Origin: Anthoceros angustus
Taxonomy: Eukaryota; Streptophyta; Anthocerotopsida; Anthocerotales; Anthocerotaceae
DNA length: 64,000 nucleotides
NCBI GenBank assembly: GCA_010909165.1
Contig: MU008161.1
Location: 1,364,001 to 1,428,000, forward strand
Reading direction: 5' to 3'
Shown: piece by piece, positions 34,252 to 44,217 of the stretch
Position numbering within the stretch: position 1 is the first letter of the stretch
Layout of the letters: each line of letters opens with the position of its first letter
Notes under the pieces: generated by a model
Seen by the model: only the letters and a program-made list of their open reading frames with translations
Database searches by the model: none
What the model was told of the DNA's origin: nothing
Position numbers and translations under genes: made by a program

Positions 34252-36259
34252 ATGGACTCCCCGATTCTTGGACGGGACTTACTGATTGCAGCCACAGCAG
34301 CAGTGTTTGGAGGTTCTGTAGTTGCAGCTGCAATTGCAGCTGCCGCAGCCATGGCATCTGCCAGGTCCTACTGCCGGCATGACATGTGCAAGAGGTGTAA
34401 TGCTGACTCTCCTCGGTCAACCTGGTCTCACCAGCCTTCGACGTTCTCATGGGTTAGGAACCTGCTCGAGCGTGTTCCTTGGAACGTGGTCAGTTAGCTT
34501 CTTTCTTGCATCTTTCAGTATGGTAGTTGAAGACGTCGAGCTAGGCAGTTAGATTAGTGTAAACGCTTTGGTTTCTGTTTTTTCTGATGCAGCAATTTGT
34601 TCTACTTGCATCCAACACTTCATTTATCTTACTGCCAACAGAGCGCTGATCCATGCCAACTGGCTGTCGATGAACAGCGAAAAAACCCATTGTACACCAA
34701 GTGTAGTAGCAAGGAAAGCAGCATTGCGGATCATGACTCGTGTGCTCCAGGGGACGAGCCCTTTCCATCGCAGAGAACTAGATCAATTAGAGTCAATAGA
34801 AGTGATTCTTATCGTGACATGGTCTTCAGTGACCAGGAGACACAGGAATGCTTGCAGAGCGTAGATGAGAAAATAGGTACTCAGTCGCTGCAACAATCCC
34901 CAGTTGTTGCAAAGCCGGATCCTCTTAACCCAGCCAAACGAGAAGGGTGAGTGTGAAGTCTCCTTTGGAAGTTCGTTTAAGGCAATGCATGTCGGGTTTA
35001 TTGTGTTTGACTCTCCTGTGTCTTTTGCAGATATTTATCTTGGGACGACTACTTCATGTCCATTGCATTCCTGTCGGCCTTACGCTCCAAGGACCCAAAT
35101 CGACAGGCATGTGTAGTCAACCAGCTTGTAGTGAGATAAAGATTTCCTTGTTGGAAATGTCTGTTCCATCAGAACTAACCTAACGGCACAGTTTGTGGCA
35201 GGTTGGAGCCTGCCTAGTTAGTCAGGACCAAGTCATTCTTGGTAAGTTGCAAAGTCAGCATGGGTGAGAATATAAAGTTTTGCACAAGCTTGTAACACAG
35301 CTGAACTTTTGCTGAACTGCATGTTTCAGGTATAGGATACAACGGTTTTCCAAGAGGTTGTTCAGATGATGAGCTTCCGTGGGCAAAGGTAGACTCTCCG
35401 CTTCTGAGATCGTGATAGACAGGAAAGTTCGGTGTGGTGGCAGCTGTGAGCTGTCAAGTAGTTTCTCTTAGTTGCTGCTGTGCGTCTCCGTGTAGATTTC
35501 GCTAACTGGAGATCCCTTGGAGACAAAGCACCCGTAAGTCTACTCAACTGGCTACATTTTCTTGTCCTGTTAAGATCTTTGGCCTTCCTTTCCTGCCTTC
35601 TTCACGCCCTGTATCTGCAAATCGTTGCAGACTGAGTGGCTTGTCTTTTGGTCGTGACTCTGGCAGGTACGTTTGTCATGCTGAGGTTAATGCGATTCTT
35701 AACAAAAACCATGCTTCAGCAAATGGTCAGGTGATTGCTCAGCCACCCGTCCACCACTGCCTGATGGTTCTCCTAATCAATGTCATTTGCCTTCGGGTCA
35801 GGCATCTCAACTTCTACCTCACTTTGGATTTGCCTGTCTACAGAAGCTCTACGTGACCATGTTCCCATGCAACGAGTGTGCAAAAATCATAATCCAGGTG
35901 CCATGAGTTTTTCTGGTGATTCTCGTCCGCGTCAGCCACATGGTTTCTGACTGGTGCAAGCAGTCTAAGCTGTTTGATGTTTTCAGGCGGGGATCAGTGA
36001 AGTCATCTACTTCACTTACCGTGGAACCCATCACAGTGAGAGCAAGACTGCCCAGGACAAACTGTACGCTGCCTCTCACAAAATGTTCGGCATGGCCAAG
36101 ATCAAGGTAAAGCTCTAGTCTGCTATGACCAGCTTTTTTGGTAGTACGAAGACCTTTCAGACTTGCACATCGTATTCCACAGCTCATTCTCCGAATTAAC
36201 GTGTTCAGGTTCGGCAACACCAACCCAAAACGCAAAGACTTGTGCTTGAATTCAAGTAG
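34252..36259 (+). CDS. DCTD: Deoxycytidylate (dCMP) deaminase
   Basis: Zinc enzyme converting dCMP to dUMP for thymidylate synthesis. Ten exons: 34252-34488, 34642-34946, 35031-35106, 35202-35241, 35330-35388, 35496-35533, 35667-35730, 35844-35897, 35987-36106, 36209-36259; 347 residues. The N-terminus has an Ala/Val-rich hydrophobic stretch ([20 protein letters not shown]), also seen in plant homologues, suggesting membrane or organelle association. The catalytic domain starts at [20 protein letters not shown], then [44 protein letters not shown]. Zinc site: CHAEVNAIL (His and catalytic Glu) and [11 protein letters not shown] (two Cys). The end is [20 protein letters not shown]. Intron 3 appears to be GC-AG (CAG/GCATGT at 35107), because the conserved join NRQ/VGAC allows nothing else. 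Confidence 0.94.
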
Positions 36260-36462
36260 GGGGAAAATTCAGGGAGTTGTACAATCAAAAAGAGTGCAAA
36301 TGGTTGAATTCAATGGTACAGCGTGAGGAACCATTTATGGTTCACTGACAGCAACCGCAGGTGCCCACGTCACCTCTGTAGGCAATGCACGAAGGCCTTT
36401 GCGGTCCTGGTGCAGGATTAGGATGGCTGTAAGATTTGTAAGCTTGTCAAATGGATTCTGGG

Positions 36463-37265
36463 TCACCTGAAAAACCTTATCCACAAATACACACCAAAGA
36501 AGCACAGCAGAGCAAACAGGACCACTTGCGTCACAGAACTTGTCTTCGTGGCAGCTAGGCTTCTGTTGAGTCTTTTCATGGTGTTGGTTAGACCAGCTTG
36601 TGCCATTGCCATTGATGACTCCTGCAAATTGGCACTCAAGGAAATTAACACTGACACACTCAACGCGCTGTCCAGGGCATAGAGCGTAGATCACTTACAA
36701 GCTGAGTGAGCAAGTCGTTTTGAAACTTGGTCTCGGACTCAATCTCTTGTGCAACCTGTAGGAGGAAGGAGATCCTTGCTGTAAGATCCACCCAACACTC
36801 GACTCTGGCTACCCGACTCACCCATGAACTGCAGGTATACGAGAGTCCTTACATTCTTGAGCAAAGCAACTTTGCTACGAAGTCCTTCGAGCTCCTGCTC
36901 ATGATCCTCATGAATGGGATCCACTCTCAACTGAATCTCATGATTGGGGGCAGAGGATCTGCTGGTCAGCCCATCGCTGTCACCAAGACCAATGGAGTGT
37001 TAGGGTTACCAGGTCTGGGAAGCAGGTGGTTCCTTTCGCTGTTGTCATCACAACCAGCCCAACCACTTCACAGCATCACCTACAAATTCTTGCTGAGCTC
37101 ATATGCCACAACTGTAAAAGACATGTGCAAACGAGCAGGAAGCACCACTGAACAGCAAGGTGATCGATCAGACCCCTACCCTCGCCTGGCAGTCAGAGAG
37201 TCGTAATCCCAGCTCTGTCTTGGCCGTTGTCCACTGACCTCCGGATAGGCCCGAGGTTTGGACAT
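36463..37265 (-). CDS. Qc-SNARE, SFT1/BET1-like
   Basis: Small tail-anchored SNARE of the BET1-like group, acting in ER-Golgi or intra-Golgi vesicle fusion. Four exons: 37265-37180, 36976-36853, 36755-36699, 36621-36463; 141 residues, the usual size. The sequence begins MSKPRAYPEVSGQRPRQSWD; the SNARE helix runs from EIQLRVDPIHEDHEQELEGL through RSKVALLKN, VAQEIESETKFQNDLLTQL (central-layer Q in the heptad pattern) and MAMAQAGLTNTMKRLNRSLA. It ends in one membrane anchor, VTQVVLFALLCFFGVYLWIR. It most resembles plant Bet1-like SNAREs of the SFT11/SFT12 type. Tail-to-tail with the dCMP deaminase gene, 203 bp apart. Confidence 0.88.
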
Positions 37266-37604
37266 TGCAGCTGCCCCTTGCTCTTACGCAATTCGCAAAC
37301 CCTGAGTACGCCACGCTCCCAAACAGTTCTGCCCAATTCTCTCCTGGTTCCTGCACCACGGACCTCCCATACGCATCCAGCAAACGAAGCCTGGGAAGCA
37401 AGTGCCGTGTGAAGGCAGGCCAACTAACCGGTATTTCATTGAGGGTGAATGGAGATTTTATGTACGAATACGAGATGGAAAAAACCATCTACCCCGGAAA
37501 AGAGGGGAAAACCCATCGAAGGGTAACAAGCCAGCGGAGTCTTACCCTCATGGTTGGTCATTCTGAACCTGCCTACAACATCGAGAACTTCGTGGTCAGG
37601 GATA

Positions 37605-38080
37605 GGGACTAGTACCGAAGATGTCGCATCCCAGCGTTAGCCACTGTCGTGTACACCCGCATTCGCCAGCGCCTGCTGCAGGGCGATGGACAGCTGTTGT
37701 CGAAAGAAAGCCACATTATAAGAAAGGGGCGACCAACCCCATCCCTATGTAACTGGTATACCTTGACACAATCCTTGACGAACCTGAAAAATTCCTTGCC
37801 CATGGCCTATGAATCTTAATGGCTAGGGGATGAAGGTGTGACCCCTACAATGGGAGAGTATTTGTGGGCCTTTGTCGTTGCGCATCCCTCGACCGCCAAA
37901 GGATTGAGCATAGCATGCTCACAAGCACTATCCCAGGTAGGGTCCGTAATCACCAAATCAGCCACAGATATATGGTCCCCGAGTGAAAAACAATTTAGCC
38001 TAGAGAGAAACCTCGTTGAGGAGGGTATAAGCGCGCTTTCTGCTTTCTGTACGAAAAGAACCCGCTCTCCTTAGCCATTG
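37605..38080 (-). mobile_element. LINE C-terminal fragment, reverse orientation
   Basis: Minus-strand relic of the same RT family as at 9-16 kb. Beside the array, the frame reads LRDVMFSMAKESGFFSYRKQ, with interruptions after KARLYPPQRGFSLG. Further down it reads FIPLAIKIHR, then MGKEFFRFVKDCVKVYQLHR, which parallels FIPLAIETHGAMRKDF and FSWFIKDCAKAYHSRR at 16.3 kb. Stops and frameshifts show it is dead. Confidence 0.75.
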
Positions 38081-38370
38081 AGAACATGACGTCTCGGAGG
38101 CAGTTGTGAGCAGCAATGAGAACATGACGTCTCGGAGGCCTTTGTGAGCAGCAATCAGAACATGACGTCTCGGAGGCCGTTGTGAGCAGCAATGAGAACA
38201 TGACGTCTCGGAGGCCATTGTGAGCAGCAATGAGAACATGACATCTCGGAGGCCGTTGTGAGCAGCAATGAGAACATGATGTCTCGGAGGCCGTTGTGAG
38301 CAGCAATGAGAACATGACGTCTCGGAGGCCGTTGAGAGCAGCAATGAGAACATGACGTCTCGGAGGCCAG
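38081..38370. repeat. 38-bp minisatellite, array 1 (about 7.5 units)
   Basis: Unit GAGAACATGACGTCTCGGAG followed by GCCGTTGTGAGCAGCAAT, repeated head-to-tail with few substitutions. On the minus strand the unit encodes IAAHNGLRDVMFS in one phase, continuous with the LINE frame at its left edge. Because 38 is not a multiple of three, the phase rotates with each unit. The right edge abuts the Copia 5' LTR within about 10 bp. Confidence 0.95.
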
Positions 38371-38378
38371 TGGGAGGT

Positions 38379-38706
38379 TGTAAGGGTATTAAAGCCCAAT
38401 GTACTTAGACTAATACACTTAGTCTAAGTTAGGTGTCAGTTAAGTATAATTAGTTTAGTTGAAGCTAATCACTAGGAAGCTTCTTTTGCTCCTTCCTAGG
38501 GGCTTCTTGTGGAGCTTCCTAGGGAGCCCTATTGGAGGGTATAAATACCCTCCAAGCCTCATCTCAATGTGAGTGAGCTACTCTTGCCTCCTCCTCTCCT
38601 CTCAAATACCCTCCAAGCCTCATCTCAATGTGAGTGAGCTACTCTTGCCTCCTCCTCTCCTCTCCTCTCCTCTTTCCACCATCATGGGCTGCCACACGAT
38701 CCTTCA
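38379..38706 (+). repeat. Copia 5' LTR
   Basis: Longer than the other two LTR copies because a segment of about 60 bp (CCAAGCCTCATCTCAATGTG through the CCTCCTCTCC tract) is duplicated in tandem near 38545-38665. Otherwise collinear with 40720-40982 and 41973-42222. Confidence 0.9.
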
Positions 38707-38708
38707 AC

Positions 38709-38720
38709 TGGTATCAGAGC
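38709..38720 (+). promoter_or_regulatory. Primer-binding site, initiator tRNA-Met type
   Basis: TGGTATCAGAGC, two bases after the 5' LTR end. This is the standard Copia primer-binding site complementary to the 3' end of initiator tRNA-Met. Confidence 0.95.
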
Positions 38721-40719
38721 CAGGTTGCCTAATGGGTTTTGGGCGGCGGTGTCTCTGCAGTTCATCTTATTGAGATCTCTAGAGGCATTGAGCGAGTTCG
38801 GAGGAGCTATGGTCGGAAAGAAACCATCCTACAAGCATCTGCGAGTGTTTGGGCATGAGGCATCTTGCCATGTTCCAAAAGAGTTTCGGGACAAGTTGGC
38901 ACCTAAGTCCAAGAAATGTATTTTTCTTGGCTATGGTGATTACGGTGAGATGGGATACCGTTGTGGGATCCGAGGCTAGAAAGGTTGTTCGTACTAACGT
39001 GTTCTTCAATGAGAACAAGATGCACAGAAGCCTACTCCAAGCTGTGGAGGTGCGAAGGGTGATCTTCAAGAAGATGGACATGATCATCAAGGCGGGTTGA
39101 TAAGTGGTAATGTAATGGGAGCACATTCCTCCGATAGATGAACCAAGAGTCGAACAAGCACCTATAGAGGTAGTTACAAAGAAGCTATGTCAACGAGTAA
39201 CAAAGAGAAGTGGGAGAAGGCCATGCAGTCAGAAATGAATTCGCTGTATAAGAACCAAACTTGGGAGTTGGTTCGGTTGCCTAGGGATAAGAAGGCACTA
39301 CCGTGCAAATGGGTGTACAAGATGAAGGTCATACCCCTTGATGGCAAACCGAAGTACAAGGCACGATTGGTTGCTAAGGGTTTCAAGCAACAACCAGGCA
39401 TTGACTTTGATGAGATTTTCTCACCAGTAGTCAAAATGACAACTTTGCGATGTGTTCTTGCTTTGGTTGCCAGGAATGATATGGAACTTATACAGATGGA
39501 TGTCAAGGCGGCATTCTTGCATGGTGACCTTCAAGAGGAAGTCTACATGCGACGGCGGAAGGTTTTGTTGAGAAGGGCAAAGAGCATCGGTGTGCGAGGT
39601 TGAGGAAGAGCCTTTATGGTTTGAAGCAGGCACCAGTGGTATCACAAGTTCCACTCATTTATGCTTTCTCAAGGCTACAAGCGTGGCGATGAGGATCATT
39701 GCCTCTATCTGAAGCAAGCTAAGGATCAAAGCTTGCTCATTTTGATCCTCTATGTGGATGATATGCTAATTCTTTGGAGCGATCTTGATGAGATTTGTTG
39801 AAGTCAAAGTTGAATGCTCACTTTGAAATAGCGAGACTTGGGAGGCGAGCCATATACTTGGCATGCGTATTCGTCGGAACAGACATAAGCGTCCTTTATT
39901 TGTCTCAGACGGAATACATTAACAGGGTGCTTCAACGTTTCAACATGGAGAAGGGGAAGCCATTGGGTACTCCATTGCCTCCATATGTGAAACTTTCAAG
40001 CGCGGATTGCCCAAGCTTTGAGGAGGACAAAGCTGAAATGGAGAAGGTCCCATACTCATCAGCTGTAGGGAGTTTGATGTATGCAATGATTGCTACGTCG
40101 TGACATTGCCTTTGCAGTGGGAGTGGTTAGCAGGTTTATGTCAAACCACAGGCAAGAAGCATTGGGAGGCGATAAAAGGAGTTATGAGGTATCTGAATGG
40201 TACAAAAGCTTTGTGCATATGTTTTGGTAGTGAAGATGCATGTGTGGTTGGGTACCACAGATCTTATTATGAGGATATGGACAAAGGAGGTCCACATCGA
40301 GTTATGTCTTCATGTGCCTTTGGAGGCGATCTCATGGCGATCTCGTTTGCGATCGTGCATTACGCTATCTACCACAGGCCGAGTATGTTGCGACAAGCGG
40401 GGCTTGCAAGGAAGCCATATGGCTTGCTCGTTTAGTGGGAGACTTGGGGATCAAGGTTGAGTGCCGGTGTTGCATTGTGATAGCAGTGCTATCAATTGGC
40501 AAAGAATCCGATGTTTCATGCGAAGACTAAACATGTGGATGTGAAGTATCACTTCATTCGAGAGGTGTTGGATGACAAGAGGTACAACTTGTCAAGGTTC
40601 ACACCCGAACCTGAGATATTCTTACCAAGGGACTCTCTGAGCAATTTGCACAAGCTCGGACAGATGGGCATGAGGCAGTCCATTCTTCTACAAGGTAAAT
40701 TGGCCTTTAAGTGGGAGGT

Positions 40720-40982
40720 TGTAAGGGTATTAAAGCCCAATGTACTTAGACTAATACACTTAGTCTAAGTTAGGTGTCAGTTAAGTATCATTAGTTTAGC
40801 TGAAGCTAATCACTAGGAAGCTTCTTGTGCTCCTTCCTAGGGGCTTCTTGTGGAGCTTCCTAGGGAGCCTTGTTCGAGGGTATAAATACCCTCCAAGCCT
40901 CATCTCAATGAGAGAGCTACTCTTGCCTCCTCCTCTCCTCTCTCCTCTTTCCACCATCATGAGGGCGCCACACGATCCCTCG
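40720..40982 (+). repeat. Copia 3' LTR
   Basis: Starts TGTAAGGGTATTAAAGC. Its last bases (CCACACGATCCCTCGA) match the 5' LTR end but lead directly into array 2 of the 38-bp repeat instead of unrelated flanking DNA. Confidence 0.88.
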
Positions 40983-41284
40983 ATGGCAGCAATGAGAACA
41001 TGGCGTCTCGGAGGCCGTTGTGAGCGGCAATGAGAACATGGCGTCTCGAGAGGCCATTGTGGCGGCAATGAGAACATGGCGTCTCGAGGCGTTGTGAGCG
41101 GCAATGAGAACATGGCGTCTCGAGGCCGTTGTGGCGACAATGAGAACATGGCGTCTCGGAGGCCGTTGTGAGCAGCAATGAGAACATGGCGTCTGAGGCC
41201 GTTGTGAGCGGCAATGAGAACATGACGCGTCTCGAGGCCGTTGAGGCGGCAATGAGAACATAGCGTCTCGAGGCGTTGTGACAA
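40983..41284. repeat. 38-bp minisatellite, array 2
   Basis: About eight units of the same repeat as array 1, with GGCG in place of GACG in most units and many small deletions, so unit length varies from about 33 to 39 bp. Fused directly to the Copia 3' LTR end. Confidence 0.9.
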
Positions 41285-41632
41285 TGGGTTAAGTGGGTCC
41301 CAAAGGTGTCAAGGGGGCCCTACAATTGTATGCCGAGAGAGAGTAGGCCAATGGTTGAACCAATCCCAGACGAAAATGCATCGCGGCGGAAAAAGTTGCG
41401 AATGCCATGCGAAACGCCTAGATGAAGGTATCTTCATATACCCAATACATTCACGCACATATGTACGTGAATGTACTGGGTATATGAAGGTACAAACAAG
41501 TGTTATTAAAGGCTTAATAAAAATTAATGATGTTTAAGACCACCATATTTAAAAATAGAATTTAAAAGATAACAAAGAATTCTTATTTAAATATCAATAA
41601 TTATTAACACTAGAAAACTATGAAACTTACGT
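41285..41632. repeat. Flank segment with a near-perfect inverted repeat (copy A)
   Basis: Begins GGGTTAAGTGGGTCCCAAAG and recurs at about 42517. It contains a palindrome at about 41432-41490: arms CTTCATATACCCAATACATT and its complement, meeting at CACGCACATATGTACGTG. The arms are about 29 bases with only two or three mismatches. AT-rich sequence follows. It has no coding potential; the hairpin could be a MITE-like relic. Confidence 0.8.
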
Positions 41633-42222
41633 GCATTCGCTATCTACCACAGGCCGAGTATGTTGCTGAGGCTTGCAAGGAAGCCATATGGCTTGCTCGT
41701 TTAGTGGGAGACTTGGGGATCAAGGTTGTGTGTTGCATTGTGATAGCAGTGCTATCAATTGGCAAGAATCCGATGTTTCATGCGAAGACTAAACATGTGG
41801 ATGTGTATCACTTCATTCGAGAGGTGTTGGACAGAGGGTACAACTTGTCAAGGTTCACACCGGCGAACCTAGATATTCTTACCAAGGGACTCTCTGAGCA
41901 ATTTGCTCGGACAACGATGGGCATGAGATAGTCCATTCTTCTACAAGGTAAATTGGCCTTTAAGTGGGAGGTTGTAAGGGTATTAAAATGTACTTAGACT
42001 AATACACTTAGTCTAAGTTAGGTGTCGATTAAGTATCATTAGTTTTGAAGCTAATCACTAGGAAGCTTCTTGTGCTCCTTCCTAGGGGCTTCTTGTGGAG
42101 CTTCTAGGGAGCCTATTGGAGGTATAAATACCCTCAAGCCTCATCTCAATGTGAGAGCTACTCTTGCTTCCTCCTCCTCTCCTCTCCTCTTTCACCATCA
42201 TGAGGGCGCCACACGATCCCTC
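41633..42222 (+). mobile_element. Copia 3' fragment: RNase H end plus LTR (duplicate)
   Basis: Starts in the RNase H region (YLPQAEYVAEACKEAIWLAR) and reads through KHVDVYHFIREVLDRGYNLS to the LTR beginning at 41973. It duplicates about 40357-40982, with the LTR shortened by several 1-6 base deletions relative to 40720-40982. Here RNase H is in one frame for 103 codons, better preserved than in the first copy. Confidence 0.88.
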
Positions 42223-42516
42223 GATGGCAGCAATGAGAACATGGCGATCTGAGGCCGTTGTGAGCGGCAATGAGAACATGGCGTCTCGAGGCCGTGGCGG
42301 CAATGAGAACATGGCGTCTCGGCGTTGTGGCAGCAATGAGAACATGGCGTCTCGGAGGCCGTTGTGAGACAATGAGAACATGGCGTCTCGGAGGCGTTGT
42401 GACAATGAGAACATGACGTCTCGGAGGCCGTTGTGAGCAGCAATGAGAACATGACGTCTCCGAGGCCGTTGAGAGCAGCAATGAGAACATGACGTCTCCG
42501 AGGCCGTTGTGAGCAG
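42223..42516. repeat. 38-bp minisatellite, array 3
   Basis: Eight to nine diverged units, again fused to a Copia LTR end (CCACACGATCCCTCGATGGC). Left units carry GGCG and are indel-rich; right units carry GACG as in array 1, suggesting exchange between arrays. Confidence 0.9.
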
Positions 42517-42885
42517 CAATGGGTTAAGTGGGTCCCAAAGGTGTCAAGGGGGCCCTACAATTGTATGCCGAGAGAGAGTAGGCCAATGGTTGAACCAATC
42601 CCAGACGAAAATGCATCGCGGCGGAAAAAGTTGCGAATGCCATGCGAAACGCCTAGATGAAGGTATCTTCATATGCAATACATTCACGCACATATGTCGT
42701 GAATGTCTTTGGTATATGAAGTACTGAAATACAAACAAGTGTTATTAAAGGCTTAATAAAAATTAATGATGTTTAAGACCACCATATTTAAAAATAGAAT
42801 TTAAAAGATAACAAAGAATTCTTATTTAAATATCAATAATTATTAACACTAGAAAACTATGAAACTTCAGCGTGCATTCACTCGA
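42517..42885. repeat. Flank segment, copy B
   Basis: Second copy of 41285-41632, near-identical through the AT-rich end (AACACTAGAAAACTATGAAAC). The palindrome is degraded here (near 42672-42722) by small deletions in both arms. Confidence 0.88.
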
Positions 42886-44217
42886 GGCGTTGTCATATGC
42901 AACTTTGAGTGGCATGAATCACCAACCTCAAAATAATCTATAGCTGGGCCAAATCAACAATCTCAAAATGATGGATAACTGAGCCTGAATCACACAGTGG
43001 AACCTAAGCCCTATGTCTATGATGACGTCATTGTAGATGGTGACAACCTGTGCACCCGACTATATGTGTCTCATCACGTATCCGGGGGGCGCATATGTTC
43101 TTTGGGGAATGATCACAATAGCCGATAGTGTATGCTGGTGATGTTTGATTGGAGCACACACTAGAGTCAACAACACTACATTCATGAATATTTAATCAAC
43201 TTATAGTCAAGAGCTTAAATTTAGCCCCACAATGCCCAATGCCTATGGTAGAAAAGGGTATGGCTTGGAAAATAGCATGAAAACACTTGAAATGGTTTAC
43301 TTTTTTATTATACTTTCTGCTTAAATTACGAGAAAACGGGAACAAGATGTCCTTCCATTCTCTTCAAAAACAATAATCATTTCCTCAATTTGGACCTTCA
43401 AATCAACTGCTATCTATATAGAAACCTTACAAGAAATGGTAGACTCTCATATCAGGCCCGGCTTGCACTCAAAAGGGCAGCCAAAATAAACGGATTTTGG
43501 TATTGCTTCATGCGCACCTCAGCAGACACTCCCTCGTGTTTCATAGCCAAAGCTTTTATGTGCTCATCTAAAAATTGGGAAAGCCGTGACTACCATGTGC
43601 TCATCTAAAAATTGGGAAAGCCGTGACTACTATGTGCTCATCTAAAAATTCGGAAAGCCGTGACTACTATGTGCTCATCTAAAAATTAGGCCCTTCTATT
43701 CTAAAGAAACTTTCTAATCCTCATCAACTCTAGTTTGAGTAAAAAAGTATACTGTGTTGAGTAAAAAATGTGAATATATAAAAGTAGAACTGATACCTAT
43801 TCAGTTCATAAATTATGCTTGTATATTATAATTTAGAATTAGATTATTAGACGCATAAGAACCATGACCTCTCCCAGGATGGGATTTCCCATCTCGTTCT
43901 TTTTATAAAGTCTCCATGTCTATTTGAGTAGATTAAATGAATAGACTTAACAACTAGACTCTTTATATAACCTAAAAGACCAAATGTCAAGGCCGTCATA
44001 CTAAAGGCTGAAGGCCGAAGGCCAAGTAGATCATACGACTGGACTGGGCGGTGAAGGCCAAGTAGGCGGTAAATTAGAAACGAAAAGACTCAAGAACCAG
44101 ACTAGCTACATAAATTAGTGTGGGAAGCATCATTCTGTAAGATCCTCCCGTGAGCGCATTTGGGATTTGTAAAGCGAAATCTCATTTCCTCAAGGTTTCC
44201 TTGTTAAGCATTGTGCT
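42886..44217. other. Intergenic, mostly non-coding
   Basis: AT-rich DNA without a recognisable gene. Around 43868-43915 the phrase GGGATTTCCCATCTC with TATAAAGTCTCCATG repeats the LINE 3' tail seen near 16650. A GCCGAAGGCC / AAGTAG phrase is repeated near 44010-44060. The last 100 bases lead into the glycosyltransferase ATG. Confidence 0.5.
43557..43690. repeat. 37-bp tandem repeat, about 3.5 units
   Basis: Unit ATGTGCTCATCTAAAAATTG followed by GGAAAGCCGTGACTACT. Units differ by single substitutions. Only the first is inside a short open frame. Confidence 0.93.

Larger units (their letters stand above)
38379..40982 (+). mobile_element. Ty1/Copia LTR retrotransposon, internally deleted
   Basis: 5' LTR 38379-38706 (begins TGTAAGGGTATTAAAGC, ends CA), primer-binding site from 38709, 3' LTR 40720 to about 40982. 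The LTR has a TATAAATACC box near 38541 (5') and CT-rich downstream sequence. The internal region is only about 2 kb. It keeps an integrase C-terminal piece (HLRVFGHEASCHVPKEFRDK), the RT ([67 protein letters not shown]) and RNase H (EYVATSGACKEAIWLARLVG, KHVDVKYHFIREVL). Gag, protease and most of integrase are absent and the frame is broken, so it is non-autonomous. A GTGGGAGG purine tract precedes the 3' LTR. Confidence 0.93.

Noticed and set aside
35031-36259. Riboflavin/cytidine deaminase identity for the deaminase gene
   Set aside because: [16 protein letters not shown] and [11 protein letters not shown] are specific to dCMP deaminases.
38081-42516. CRISPR-like appearance of the 38-bp arrays
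   Set aside because: Units are contiguous tandem repeats with no variable spacers, there are no cas genes, and the DNA is eukaryotic.
43557-43690. 37-bp repeats as a CRISPR array
   Set aside because: No spacers; simple tandem repeat of 3.5 units.
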